A stretch of 64,000 nucleotides of DNA from Aquarana catesbeiana (lineage: Eukaryota; Chordata; Amphibia; Anura; Ranidae), in assembly GCF_042186555.1 (NCBI RefSeq), contig NC_133328.1, forward strand, positions 331,632,539 through 331,696,538, written 5' to 3'. The notes below the pieces were generated by a model. That model did not search any database, had not been told where the DNA came from, and saw nothing but the letters and a program-made list of their open reading frames with translations. A program made the translations under genes and the position numbers. Within the stretch, counting starts at the first letter, position 1, and every line of letters begins with the position of its first letter. This document shows positions 54,061 through 64,000 of the stretch, one piece after another.

Positions 54061-57000
54061 AGCAGAAACATGGTGGATGAACTGTGGACTAATTACTCTG
54101 TATAATATGGACTATATTTATTGGTTGAAGGAAAAATATGGCCAAAGCTGATTTGGCCAGTCTTCTCTGTGGGTCACAGGAGTGCACTTAGTTCTGCACA
54201 CTTGTGAACCAGTTTTTAGCCACCAGTCGGCTGATGTCACAGGACCATTCCAGGCTCTTCACGAAACATGACATCTGCCCAGATGCATGACCAGCAGCTG
54301 GCTTTGCCTGCCACTTTTTCAGGGTGTATAAGTGGGAAAGTCGGGAAACCAAGGACTGCTGTCACATTTTTGGCCCATAGAACACATAGGGAATTAAGTT
54401 ACATCCATACCCGCCCCTCTGTGACCTACGAAACCTGAAGTGACAAAGATTTAATCACTTCAAGTTTAAAGAGACAGTGTAATAAAACTAAAATAAAATA
54501 AATAATAACATTTAAAAAAATGTTTAAAGTGCCCCATCCCCCGTGCTCACATGCAAATGCATATGTAGAGCTTGCATGCATACATAAATGGTGATCACGT
54601 ATCACCACGAACATTAAAGTGAGAGCAATATTTCTAGCACCAGACCCCTTGGTCAGTTCTAAAAAAGCTACCCATCTTTGGCCAGCTTTAAGTCTACTGT
54701 AAAACAGCCCATTGCAGTGCCTCTTCTGTTCATGCGGATCAGTGATCCAGCGATTGAGTGTGGAGCCTTGTTCCCCCACCCTTTTGATGTCAACATGTCA
54801 CTACAGGACCCGAGAGGACCAAGTGGCTGGACAGTCAATGGTAAATCCCAGCATCACCCAAGCAGGAATGTGGGCACTTCTTCTGCAGGGAAGAAGATAG
54901 CACATCATATAACTATGGATTTAAATGGGGCTTTTAGATACTTTTTTTAAAATTAAATCAGCAATTAGTTTGAAGGGGTAGTGGAGAGGGGGTGGAGTTT
55001 AAAGTGCAAAGGGCTGGCTGGAGTTCAGCTTTAAACAGAGCTAATTCTTTGAAATTGAGCACCTACTTTCTCTTGCAATCTAGAACACCTTCCTATTTAA
55101 CTTCTTATGTGTAACTACTGGAAATCTATTTTTTGACATACAGGTGTAACAAACCTGGTATTTTCATACATTATATACAGTGACACATTGCAGTGCTTGT
55201 AGCTCATTGGTAGTGCAAAATAGTGGGCTTTTCCTGCCCACTTTTATTTTTTTAAAAAGCAAACGTTCACAAATGTATTGCTTCCCATGCAGGAGGATCT
55301 CACCATCAAAATGACAAAGAACAATATTCAAGCCTCCTGCCTCTTTTTGCAACTATACTGCTCGGGCCTCATGCCTTGTTCCTCCAGACCATCTAGCACC
55401 CATACCCAGGGCTAGCACACAAATGTTGTACCTCTTTTAGCTCTGTGTCTTACCTTTACAGCTCCCAGCTGTTCTGTCTCTCATAGACTATCACTCTGAC
55501 TAGGGCCTCTGGCTTGGGGCACCTCAAAACCCTGGATGAGGTGAGACCCTGTCTCTCAGCCTCTTGGCCTGTCCCATCCTGAACCAGCATGGTGCAGATG
55601 TGTGCCTCTCATCTCCCTTACAATCACTGACCCCTTCGGGAGGGTGGGGCACTGATCTCTAATCCTGATATTACAAAAAGAACAGCACACACCTGTGCCT
55701 TTAGTGGGCCTGTTTTCTCCAAAATCTGGCCCAGACTATGTTATCACATGTTGGCATGGCCTCGCCCTGCCACAATACATTACAAAATAACTTAATTTTA
55801 TATTTTAACTATTCATAAAAAATATCTGTCAACATGTGTATTATACAGCAAAACTGTTTGAAATAATGCAGCAATTGTTAAAATAGGCTGACATTTTATC
55901 AAACCTTCCAGTATAAATTGGATATTCTATACTAAAATATGAATTTGCTAACTTACAAATAAGAATGTTAATAGTAATATTGGTGTAGAATTTGAAGTAG
56001 TTCATCACTTCTATGCCCTTCAGAAAAAGGATTTACAAGAGATAATCTTTTTAGCATTCTGCACTCTCTTCAATTGTATTAAGGCAGGTAATAGGTTGAA
56101 AAGCAATAGATTTTAAGGTTAAGTTGAAGATTTTAAATAAATTCAAAGCTGATAATTTTGTGATAAAAATCTTGCATTGCTTCTTTCTCCATTTATTTCA
56201 ATTTATTATACATTTTAGCATATAATTATCTTACATAATATTTAATAAAAAATGTGTTTATCATGTTTTATTATATTTTCTGTAAATCTGAATGTGCTTG
56301 ATTAAAGCTTCTATTATCATTTTAGCATATTTTTATATTTTAATATATTTTATATTAGATTTGTGTAAAAACTACAAGTCAATGAACCTTTTTTTTTGTT
56401 ATTTTTTTAAAGGGTGGCTCACTTCAGCAGAAGGATGGGGGGGGCCCATTAAACATTTGATTGTTACAAATAGGATAGAGGTTTGGAATGAGCATGGATT
56501 TGAGGTAAACCTAACAATCACAACACCACAACACTTCTACTCCTTATCACCAGCACTGCAACCATCCTCTTCTTCCTCATGGCATTCCACATTCTGGTAG
56601 AGGGAAGGGATGGCATTCTGTGTATAATAATGGTAGTTGGCAAATTAACTTCTGGGAAAAATAATGGTGGCTAGGTACCTAACTTTGTGTTGAAGCACAG
56701 GCCACAAACTCGAGTAAAAGGATGTTTGGCAAAGCTGGCATCAAGACTCTGGGCATAATTCCACCAACTCCTTGTAGCCAGGTGGCATAGCTATGAATTA
56801 GCTGAAGAGGAGGAGAAAAGGGTACATGATCAGCACTATAAAAACACTTTAGTATCAATGTGGGTGTGTTAGATAGTGTCACAGAAGTCTCTGTTATACA
56901 GACAAGTCAGTACCTAAGCTTGTGTGTCTAAACAATGGACCCAAACCTCTTTGTTCTACAAATATTCACTTCAAAGGTTTAGATATGCAATGAGGGCTGT

Positions 57001-57859
57001 GGCCAGCCCATCATGAATACTTTATTTCCCTGAAAATGTCTACCTACAAGGTTAAATCTCACGTTCAAAAGTCTGTGCCAATGATTTGCATTAAAAGGGG
57101 CTGAGCTATGCTAACTCTAGGGATTGGAGATTTAGCCAATCCTTAATAGGGAGGCCCACCAATCAGAGCCATGCCATGCCAACCAATGAGGCATCAGCTG
57201 TAATGATATACACAGACTAGATGGGAGGGAAGCACCCACTCTCTGGTAGAGTGGTCACCTGAATGGAACCTTTGTGGGCCATAGCCTGGTAACTATTATA
57301 ACTAAATATGTTTGTCTTATGTCTTTTCTGTCCTACTGTTTGTAGATTAATGTCTTAAGGAATATACTCTGTATTCCTTCACAATTGGAAGGAATACACT
57401 TCCAATACACTACTGGATATACTTACCTGTTGATTGGTTGAAGAAAAAGCTGCATATATTTAGACACTGGACTTTTTGAATTCACAATTTAACCTTTTTA
57501 CCCCCAGGCCAATTCTGAATTTCTGTCATACATATAAAACATTTTTTTTGCTAGTAAATTAATTAGAACCGCCAAACATTATATATATATTTTTTAAAGC
57601 AGGGACCCTGTAGAATAAAATGGTTGGCTGATGCAATGTTTTATGTTGCACAATGTTTGTGCAGACATTTTTAGAATGACAGTTATTAGGGAAAATTCAC
57701 CTTAATGAATTGTAGTGCAAACACAATGTATTACCCGATTTTGGTAAAATATTAAATATGATGTTACGCTGAGTAAATAGATACCTAACATGTCAAGCTT
57801 TAAAATAGCATATGCCTGTGGAACAGCACCAAACTATGAGATCTAAAAATCTCCATGAA
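54061..57859. other. Unassigned DNA with a piggyBac-like scrap
   Basis: No gene is recognised in 3.8 kb. About 54430-54660 resembles, in reverse, the interior of piggyBac-like elements (GTGCTCACATGCAAATGCAT; compare 57900-57960). The rest is AT-rich, with only short random-looking frames, including 56292-56600. Confidence 0.45.
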
Positions 57860-58559
57860 AGATGCTTTAAAGGTCTTTTTGGGTTACCAGTTTACATGTG
57901 TGTGCAGGACTTATGTATGTGCTCACATTTGCATGTGAGCACTGGGGAATGGGATAGCTTTATTTGTTATTTTTTTTATTATTTATTTTATTTAAAACTT
58001 TTTTTACACAGTCCCTTTAATTTTTTGTAATCAACTTTATTGCTATTACAAGGGATAAACAACATCCCTTGTGATATCAATAAGCATGGCAAGTCCTCTT
58101 TATGGAGAGATTGGGGGTCTATAAGACCCCCGATCTCTCATCTGCCATCAAAAGCATCTGATAAAAGCAAGATCGGCTTGATCAGATGCTTTAAAAAACA
58201 ATAATACCATGTAATCTTCAAACCAAAAGTGAAAAAAATCCTTGTCACTTTCAGTTTCTTAGATCACAGAGGGGAGGCAGGTATGGATGTACCTTCCTCC
58301 CCTCTCAGAGTAAATTGACAGCCAGCAGTGTTGGTACCAGGCTCCTTGATTACTTGGGAAAGCCCAGTAAAGGGGGCACATGGAGGTGGGAGGGGGCCCC
58401 TTCTGCGCCCTGTAGAAGTGATCAAGTGCTGTATAGCTGCTTGGATCACTTCAACAAGATACCCCTTCACTGGCTGAAAATTTTAATATTAGAATAATGC
58501 CTGCAAACCACTTCAAACCAAGTATGTATGGGTATGGCCTAAGGGGATGAAATGGTTAA
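57860..58559. mobile_element. piggyBac-like non-autonomous fragment
   Basis: Blocks such as TTGGGTTACCAGTTTACATG, GGGGGTCTATAAGACCCCCG and GCTTGATCAGATGCTTTA match, in the other orientation, the interior of the 31502-37400 element (near 34680-34740). It ends GATGAAATGGTTAA (58556-58559). The left end is unclear. Confidence 0.6.
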
Positions 58560-58744
58560 TAAGCTATCCATATAAAAATGCAAATAACTAAAGCATTTAC
58601 CCCATACTGTCAGATCCATGAGTCAAAGAATGCAAATCCTGAATTTTGCATTGGAGAAGTCAATGAAGCATAAATGAAGGAAAGTAATGCAGATACATGA
58701 GTTCCAAAATAAAAAAAAAAAACTGTATCAGAGAAGTCTGCAAC

Positions 58745-60175
58745 AAGGGATGAGCCGAACACCCCCTGGTTCGGTTCACAGCAGAACACCGTTAAAGTCT
58801 ATGGGACACGAACATGAAAAATCAAAAGTGCTAATTTTAAATGTTTATATGCAAGTTATTGTCATAAAAAGTGCTTGGGGACCTGGGTCCTGCCCCAGGG
58901 GACACGTATCAATGCAAAAAAAGGTTTTAAAAACAGACGTTTTTCTGGAGCAGTGATTTTAATAATGCTTAAAGTGAGACAATAAAAGTGAAATATTCCT
59001 TTAAATTTCATACCTGGGGGGTGTCTATAGTATGCCTGTAAAGTGGCACATGTTTCCCGTGTTTACAACAGTCCCTGCGCAAAATGACATTTCTAAAGGA
59101 AAAAAAAAGTACTTGCGGCTACAGTATAATGAATTGTCAGTCCTGTCAATACACATAAAAGTCATTGAAAAAATGGCATGGGATTCCCCCACAGTCCATT
59201 ACCAGGCCCTTTGGGTCTGGTATGAATATTAAGGGGAACCCCCAACCAAAATTTAAAAAAAAATTAGCAAAATGACATTTCTAAAGGAAAAAAAGTCATG
59301 TAAAACTACTATCTCTAGCGCCGGCTATAATGAGTTGTTAGTCCGGCAATACACATAAAAGTTCATTGATAAAAACGGCATGGAATTTCCCCACAGGGGA
59401 ACCCCGAACCAAAATTTAAAAAAAAATGTGTGGGGGTCCCCCTAAAATCCAAACTAGACACTTCAGGTCTGGTATGGATTTTAAGGGGAACCCCGCACCA
59501 AAATTTTTTTAAAAAATGGCGTGGGGTCCCCCCAAAAATCCATACCATACCCTTATCCGAGCACGCAACCTGGCAGGCTGCAGGAAAAGAGGGGGGATGA
59601 AAGAGCGCCCCCCCTCCTGAACCATACCAGGCCACATGCCCTCAACATGGGGAGGGTGCTTTGGGGTAGCCAAAGCACCGTGTCCCCATGTTGATGGGGA
59701 CAAGGGCCTCATCCCCACAACCCTTGCCCGGTGGTTGTGGGGGTCTGTGGGTGGGGGGCTTATCAGAACCTCCCCCTGTGTAAAATGGTAATGGGGTACA
59801 AATGTACCCCTACCATTTCACAAAAATTGTGAAAATGGTAAAAATGACATGACACGGCTTGGGGACAAGTCCTTTATTAAAAAATAAAAAAATGAAACTG
59901 TCCCACAAAGTCTTCTTCTTTCTCTTGCTCCGCTGACGGACCGAAGAAAAAAAAGAAACCTGCACGCCGCCACCGATCTACCTCCATGGGAGGAACCCGC
60001 CGTAATGACCGTCCTCTCAGGTGACAGCTCTTTTATAACTGAGGGCGGGGCCACCCAGTGATGTGGCCACCCAGTGATGTCGCCGGGTGACCCCGCCCCC
60101 TCTGATGCACAGGGACATCCCTATGGCTTCCCCGTAGTGTCAGAGGGGGGTGGGGCCACCCGGTTACTGAGCTCA
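58745..60175 (+). mobile_element. GTTCGG-type inverted-repeat element, copy 2
   Basis: It starts with AGGGATGAGCCGAACACC, then ACCGTTAAAGTCTATGGGAC and AAATCAAAAGTGCTAATTTT, as in the arms of 39272-40630 but in the opposite orientation. The centre repeats CCCCGAACCAAAATTTAAAA and holds the GGGGTCCCCCC...CCACATGCCCTCAACATGG module. The right arm is missing. Confidence 0.72.
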
Positions 60176-60189
60176 GTAGAAGCAACCCA

Positions 60190-60480
60190 TTTGGCAATGC
60201 CTTTAAATTTGATGCTGTTTGCACAGGATCTATCCTCAAGAGTTGCTTGTTTCAGTTCAATTTTTTGAAAATCATCTTCATTTCATTATGTGCATCAACA
60301 AGTTCATTATGGGCTTTACAAGTTCATTATGGGCTTTAGAAAATGCCCCCATCTTATTTTCCACATGGTCAACCCTTTTACCAATATCATTGATTTCCAT
60401 TTTCATTTGGTTAATAAATAATAGCATATCAAAATTCTTTCACACAGTCAGGGACATATACTGTACTTGATGTCGCTATT
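60190..60480 (-). pseudogene. LINE ORF1 coiled-coil remnant
   Basis: Reading leftwards: INQMKMEINDIGKRVDHVEN, then KMGAFSKAHNELV. This is the heptad-rich part of an L1/Tx1-group ORF1. An 18-bp duplication (AGCCCATAATGAACTTGT) repeats the AHNELV segment and shifts the frame. No ORF2 is attached. Confidence 0.6.
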
Positions 60481-60939
60481 TAGGCATCTCAGGCCATAAC
60501 TTTGCAGGGTGGCAGATTTCTGAAAGGTGAGTGAAATTGTGTCCCTTCTGGTGGTTTTCTGGGTTCAGGAATAAAGAGGATCTCTGTTTGAGGACAAACC
60601 AGTGAAGGAGATTGGAGAATGGCCCGGACCAGCATCATCTTGACTGCTGTACTCACTTACCACTTGGAAAAAGTCAGTACGTTTTTGCAGCACCTCTCAT
60701 TTTTTTGCATTCCTCCATCCTTGCTCCCCTACTCCTGAACAGTAGCTTGGTAAAATGGTTTTCTGCTGTCCCCATTGCTTATAGCCAGTTGTCTGGCACT
60801 GTTGATCCTGGAGCTCTACAAACTTGTCATTTTTCACTCCAGATGCAGGCTACACTGTTTTGATTCTTTTTTTTTTAAGTGGTGGGGTTTTACATGGCCA
60901 CTGACCAAGGACGATTGTGGCATTATTTAAAAAAAATGA
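60481..60939. other. Unassigned DNA, possibly further LINE remnant
   Basis: No domain recognised. Confidence 0.35.
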
Positions 60940-61159
60940 AAGTAAGCAATATACATCTTTTGGTCTATTTCTATACTAAAACAATACATTTCCAGTTTCA
61001 TAAAAAAGAAAATTCTACCTTCTCAAAACAATCTATTAAATGCATTTAGGTACAGTGTTGCATGACCAAGTAATTGTAAGTAAAACTATCACAGCACTGA
61101 AAACTGAAATATGGCCTGGTAATTAAGGAATATGTACAGGTTAGCAGTCAAGTGGTTAA
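60940..61159. mobile_element. piggyBac-type 3' end scrap
   Basis: Contains GGTACAGTGTTGCATGACC and ends CAGTCAAGTGGTTAA (61156-61159), matching the right ends at 9673 and 37400. Confidence 0.62.
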
Positions 61160-63244
61160 GGACATTGCAAATAGCAAGGGGGGACTCTTTGTATCTGGAA
61201 GTAAAGAGGTTTAACTTTCCCATACAGAAAGGCTTCTTCACAGTAGGAGCTGCAAAATGTGGAATAGACTATCTTGGAAACTAGTTTTAGCCAGCTGGGT
61301 TAACCATTTCAAATAAGTTGGATGTGTTTCTGAATATACAACATATAACTGGATATTGACAAAAGTATTTTTTCTCCTTCTGGAGCAAAATTGGAACATG
61401 CTATATAGCAAGTTTGGGTATAGGTAGGTTTTTTATTTATGTAAGTATTTATTTATTTAATCATATTTGCCTACTGGTTAAACTTAGTGGACTTGTGTCT
61501 TTTTGCAACCTTAATAACTAAGTAACTATTTAAATCCATATATATTAGCTGTAGCCAAAATAAAAATGTCTAAAAGAGATTTGTAATTTTCAACAGAAGG
61601 GAAACTCTGCTTGAGACTTTTCTATCAAAAGCCAGAGGGACAGACATGTTTGCTGACAAGGATGCTAGCAATAACTTTTAACAACTGCATTGATGGTCAG
61701 TAAATGGAATTTTTTCCCAATAAAGCTGAATACCTGGCAAAATGATAAATAAACTGTTGAAATACATTTACGTTAGCTTTTACCTGCCAAAGTATTTGCA
61801 TTTTGTCCTGAGGCTTACACAGCACTACCACAAAGCTCTACCAGCCTAGTAACCTGACTCATCTCTTCTACAGCTATGTAATACAGCTAGTCCACTTTCC
61901 TGCAAGAGCCTGAGTTTGGATAATGAGGGAACAGCAACAACAAAAGGGTCATCTCCTTGTCCTCCTCTAGTCAGAGTGTTCCTTGTCAGAACATGTGAAT
62001 GTAGGACATCTGATTGACCTCCCAAGTACTGCCCCTATCTCTCCCAGTCTGAGTACTGCTGTAAATGGCTTACAAGATGTCCATAGCTCTAGTAATCATT
62101 TGTGATTTTAAGGATTAACTGTTCTTCAGGAAAACACTTGGGTAACCGCCCTTTGTTTAAATGCTGATACATTTCCAAGCTGTTATGCCATTTAAATAAA
62201 CTCTTTAAAGGTTAGGCATCCTAAACTAAGAAGTTCAATTTATCCTATCTGATAAAATACATTTTCCTTGAAAAATATGGAAAGTTTTCAAGCTATCATA
62301 TAAATGTAGAAACATATGAATTAGTTAGCAGTAGTAGATAGGACTACCATAAAGGGATGGAATTGTTCTGAAAAGTTGCATTTTCTGAGACCGAAGATTA
62401 GCAAAGACTTTTGCAAAATACAGTATATAACCTTAACTAACCTCCCCCTCACATTTACGAGTTGGAAATTACTTCTGCTATCTTTTTAGTGAAAGGGTAA
62501 TATTAATAATCCAAGATTTAAGGACATCAAATGGAGTAATATCTAGATTTATTTAAAATAAGAAAAGACTAAGAATTTGTTTGGAGCATAAGGAAAACTC
62601 CTACACTGCCTCTCACTCTCCTCACAGCCATCCTCTATTATCTGGGCTGAGTGTTGCTGATTGCCCTCCTCCTCTCCTATTGGTTAATGGTTGCACTGCT
62701 CTCAGAAGACTTACTCATTTCTAGACATTGTGTTGCATCCATGTGCCTAGCCTCTTCCACACTGAATGGCCTGGCAGTCACACATCCCTGGTTGTGCCTG
62801 CGACATGTCTCCCCATTTTAAAGCTATGCAGAGCTGGGTCTTTCTATTCATAGTCCCAGGCCCATAATTCAGAACATTATTGCTTGGTAGGTAGCCTGTC
62901 TTGATGTAAAAAAAGAACATTTGCTTCCAGATTGTGCACATAATCAGAGTTATTATAGAAGAGACCTAAAGTGTTGAAAATTGTGTCTACAAAAGCCAGA
63001 GCCAGGATGGTAACTTGGAGGCCCAGGACCATGGATACCTTTGGAGTAAAAATATTAAAGCTTAACTTGCTGCAGTTCAGAACCATTTAACCAGGTAAAG
63101 ATCTGAAAAAAATACATTCAAGATTGATTGAAGTTAGAAGTCCCAGGGGTTACAATTAAACCAGCCTTAAAAAATATTCTTAGGCTTTAGGTTCAGTGAC
63201 CATAGATGCATCGAAGACACTCTTCAATTTCACACATAGGCATT
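61160..63244. other. Unassigned DNA
   Basis: No gene or transposon recognised. The right third borders a Ty3/gypsy fragment and may include undetectable parts of it. Confidence 0.4.
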
Positions 63245-63870
63245 AGGAAAATTGCTCTTGGTTTACAATATTCAGAAATTTGTTTACAATAAATTCCATG
63301 ACTCTTCGGACATATTCCTTGCTGTTTATCTGGATTACATTTTGATTTATTCCCACTCATTTGCAGACCAACCATGTCATGTTGAAGCAGTCGTGACTAG
63401 GTTTCAAGATCTTTCCCTGTACGCCAAATGGGAAACGTGTATTTTTATGCTGAGCTTCTGCTTCCAGAGTACATTATCCCCAACACTGGTTTAGCCATGA
63501 ATCTTGCCAATGTCCAGACTATTTTATAGACACTTCTGTGGAAATGATCTTCATGCCACTCCTTAGAATTTTCAAGTTTGTATGGAAAATCTATTCAAGG
63601 TTTCTCCACCCTGATAGTACCCATCACTGATCTTACAAAGAAGGGTGCCAATCTTATGTTGTGACCCCAAGATTCTTTAGAGATTGACCTCTTGTACTAT
63701 CTCATATTGATGCTTCACAGATTGGGAGAGGAGCTGTTTTGTTGCAACATACTTCCAACAGTAACTGGTATCTTTGCATGTTATTTTCTCTCATATTGTC
63801 TCCCTCTGAGTGCAGCTATGACTTTTGAAGCTGAAATCTACCGGCTGTGAAATGCAGGGTCATTTTGGAA
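63245..63870 (+). pseudogene. Ty3/gypsy reverse transcriptase remnant
   Basis: RT fingers/palm and connection fragments in shifting frames. AVYLDYILIYSHSF (near 63320) is the catalytic block with the first D of the usual YLDDILIY kept and the second changed to Y. AVVTRFQDLSLYAKWETCIF follows. Near 63560 is a FLGFxxxYxKxIxxF-like block, then VPITDLTKKGA and, near 63705, the ILMLHRLGEELF RNase H start. No LTRs, protease or integrase were seen. Inactive. Confidence 0.75.
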
Positions 63871-64000
63871 GCATGAAAGATGCTCCTACACTACACTGCC
63901 TTTCATTTTCCCAGAAGTAGCACTCCAGCCTCCTTCAATTGTATTGGCCTGAGCACAGGCAGTTGCTGGGAAACAGAAAGCATTTTCATTGCTAGGCAGC
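63871..64000. other. Unassigned window end
   Basis: Loosely resembles 62590-62710 (CTCCTACACTGCCTCTCA), perhaps a diverged shared repeat. Nothing firmer. Confidence 0.25.

Noticed and set aside
56292..56600. 102-codon open frame
   Set aside because: AT-rich at the start, no domain, no splice or promoter context.
62590..64000. Possible LTR pair (62590-62710 and 63870-63990) around the Ty3/gypsy fragment
   Set aside because: Similarity is short and weak, and no TG...CA ends or target duplication could be found.
1..64000. tRNA, rRNA or snRNA genes
   Set aside because: No cloverleaf, A/B box pair with a proper acceptor stem, or rRNA core was recognised on either strand by eye; a covariance scan was not possible.

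Overview
This is vertebrate nuclear DNA. It is AT-rich and intron-like, and no host gene can be recognised with confidence. Nearly everything identifiable is transposon-derived. The mix of families points to an amphibian, most likely a ranid frog: Harbinger with MADF and Myb genes, Tx1/L1-group LINEs, DIRS with inverted terminal repeats, several Penelope-like elements, TTAA-flanked piggyBac relatives carrying GGCACTGATG minisatellites, and MITE families with GTTGATTTACTAAA or GTTCGG ends. The species is inferred, not shown.

Layout. 1-2856: two almost identical direct copies of a 1,679-bp unit, each carrying a hammerhead ribozyme motif (761-817 and 2440-2496). 2857-14009: mostly unassigned DNA with microsatellites, a Tc1-like element (6018-7415), a fold-back element (7645-8787), a piggyBac-type 3' fragment and a small MITE. 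14010-24075: one Harbinger element, with a transposase C-terminal remnant, a Myb/SANT exon and a divergently transcribed two-exon MADF gene. It is interrupted by a 5'-truncated LINE (15596-18020) and by a Penelope-like element (19388-22404) that landed on the MADF splice donor. 24262-27330: two more Penelope-like insertions, one in the tip of a piggyBac-like element and one inside a MITE. 29357-37400: a cluster of TTAA elements ending in a 5.9-kb internally deleted piggyBac element with a 360-bp triplication and a head-to-head array of about 390-bp units. 37771-40646: a MITE holding two other MITEs. 41247-44080: a decayed DIRS element. 44160-54060: an old Tc1-like element opened by a Penelope-like element, a nearly full-length LINE, a hAT MITE and a TTAA MITE. 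54061-64000: scattered fragments, including LINE ORF1 and Ty3/gypsy RT remnants.

Main threads. Four Penelope-like insertions have direct target duplications of 12-15 bp, which gives exact boundaries and a relative order of insertion. Hammerhead or degraded hammerhead motifs occur at six places. The best preserved are in the 1,679-bp tandem unit, where cleavage at the two sites would release a unit-length RNA; this is the observation most worth testing.
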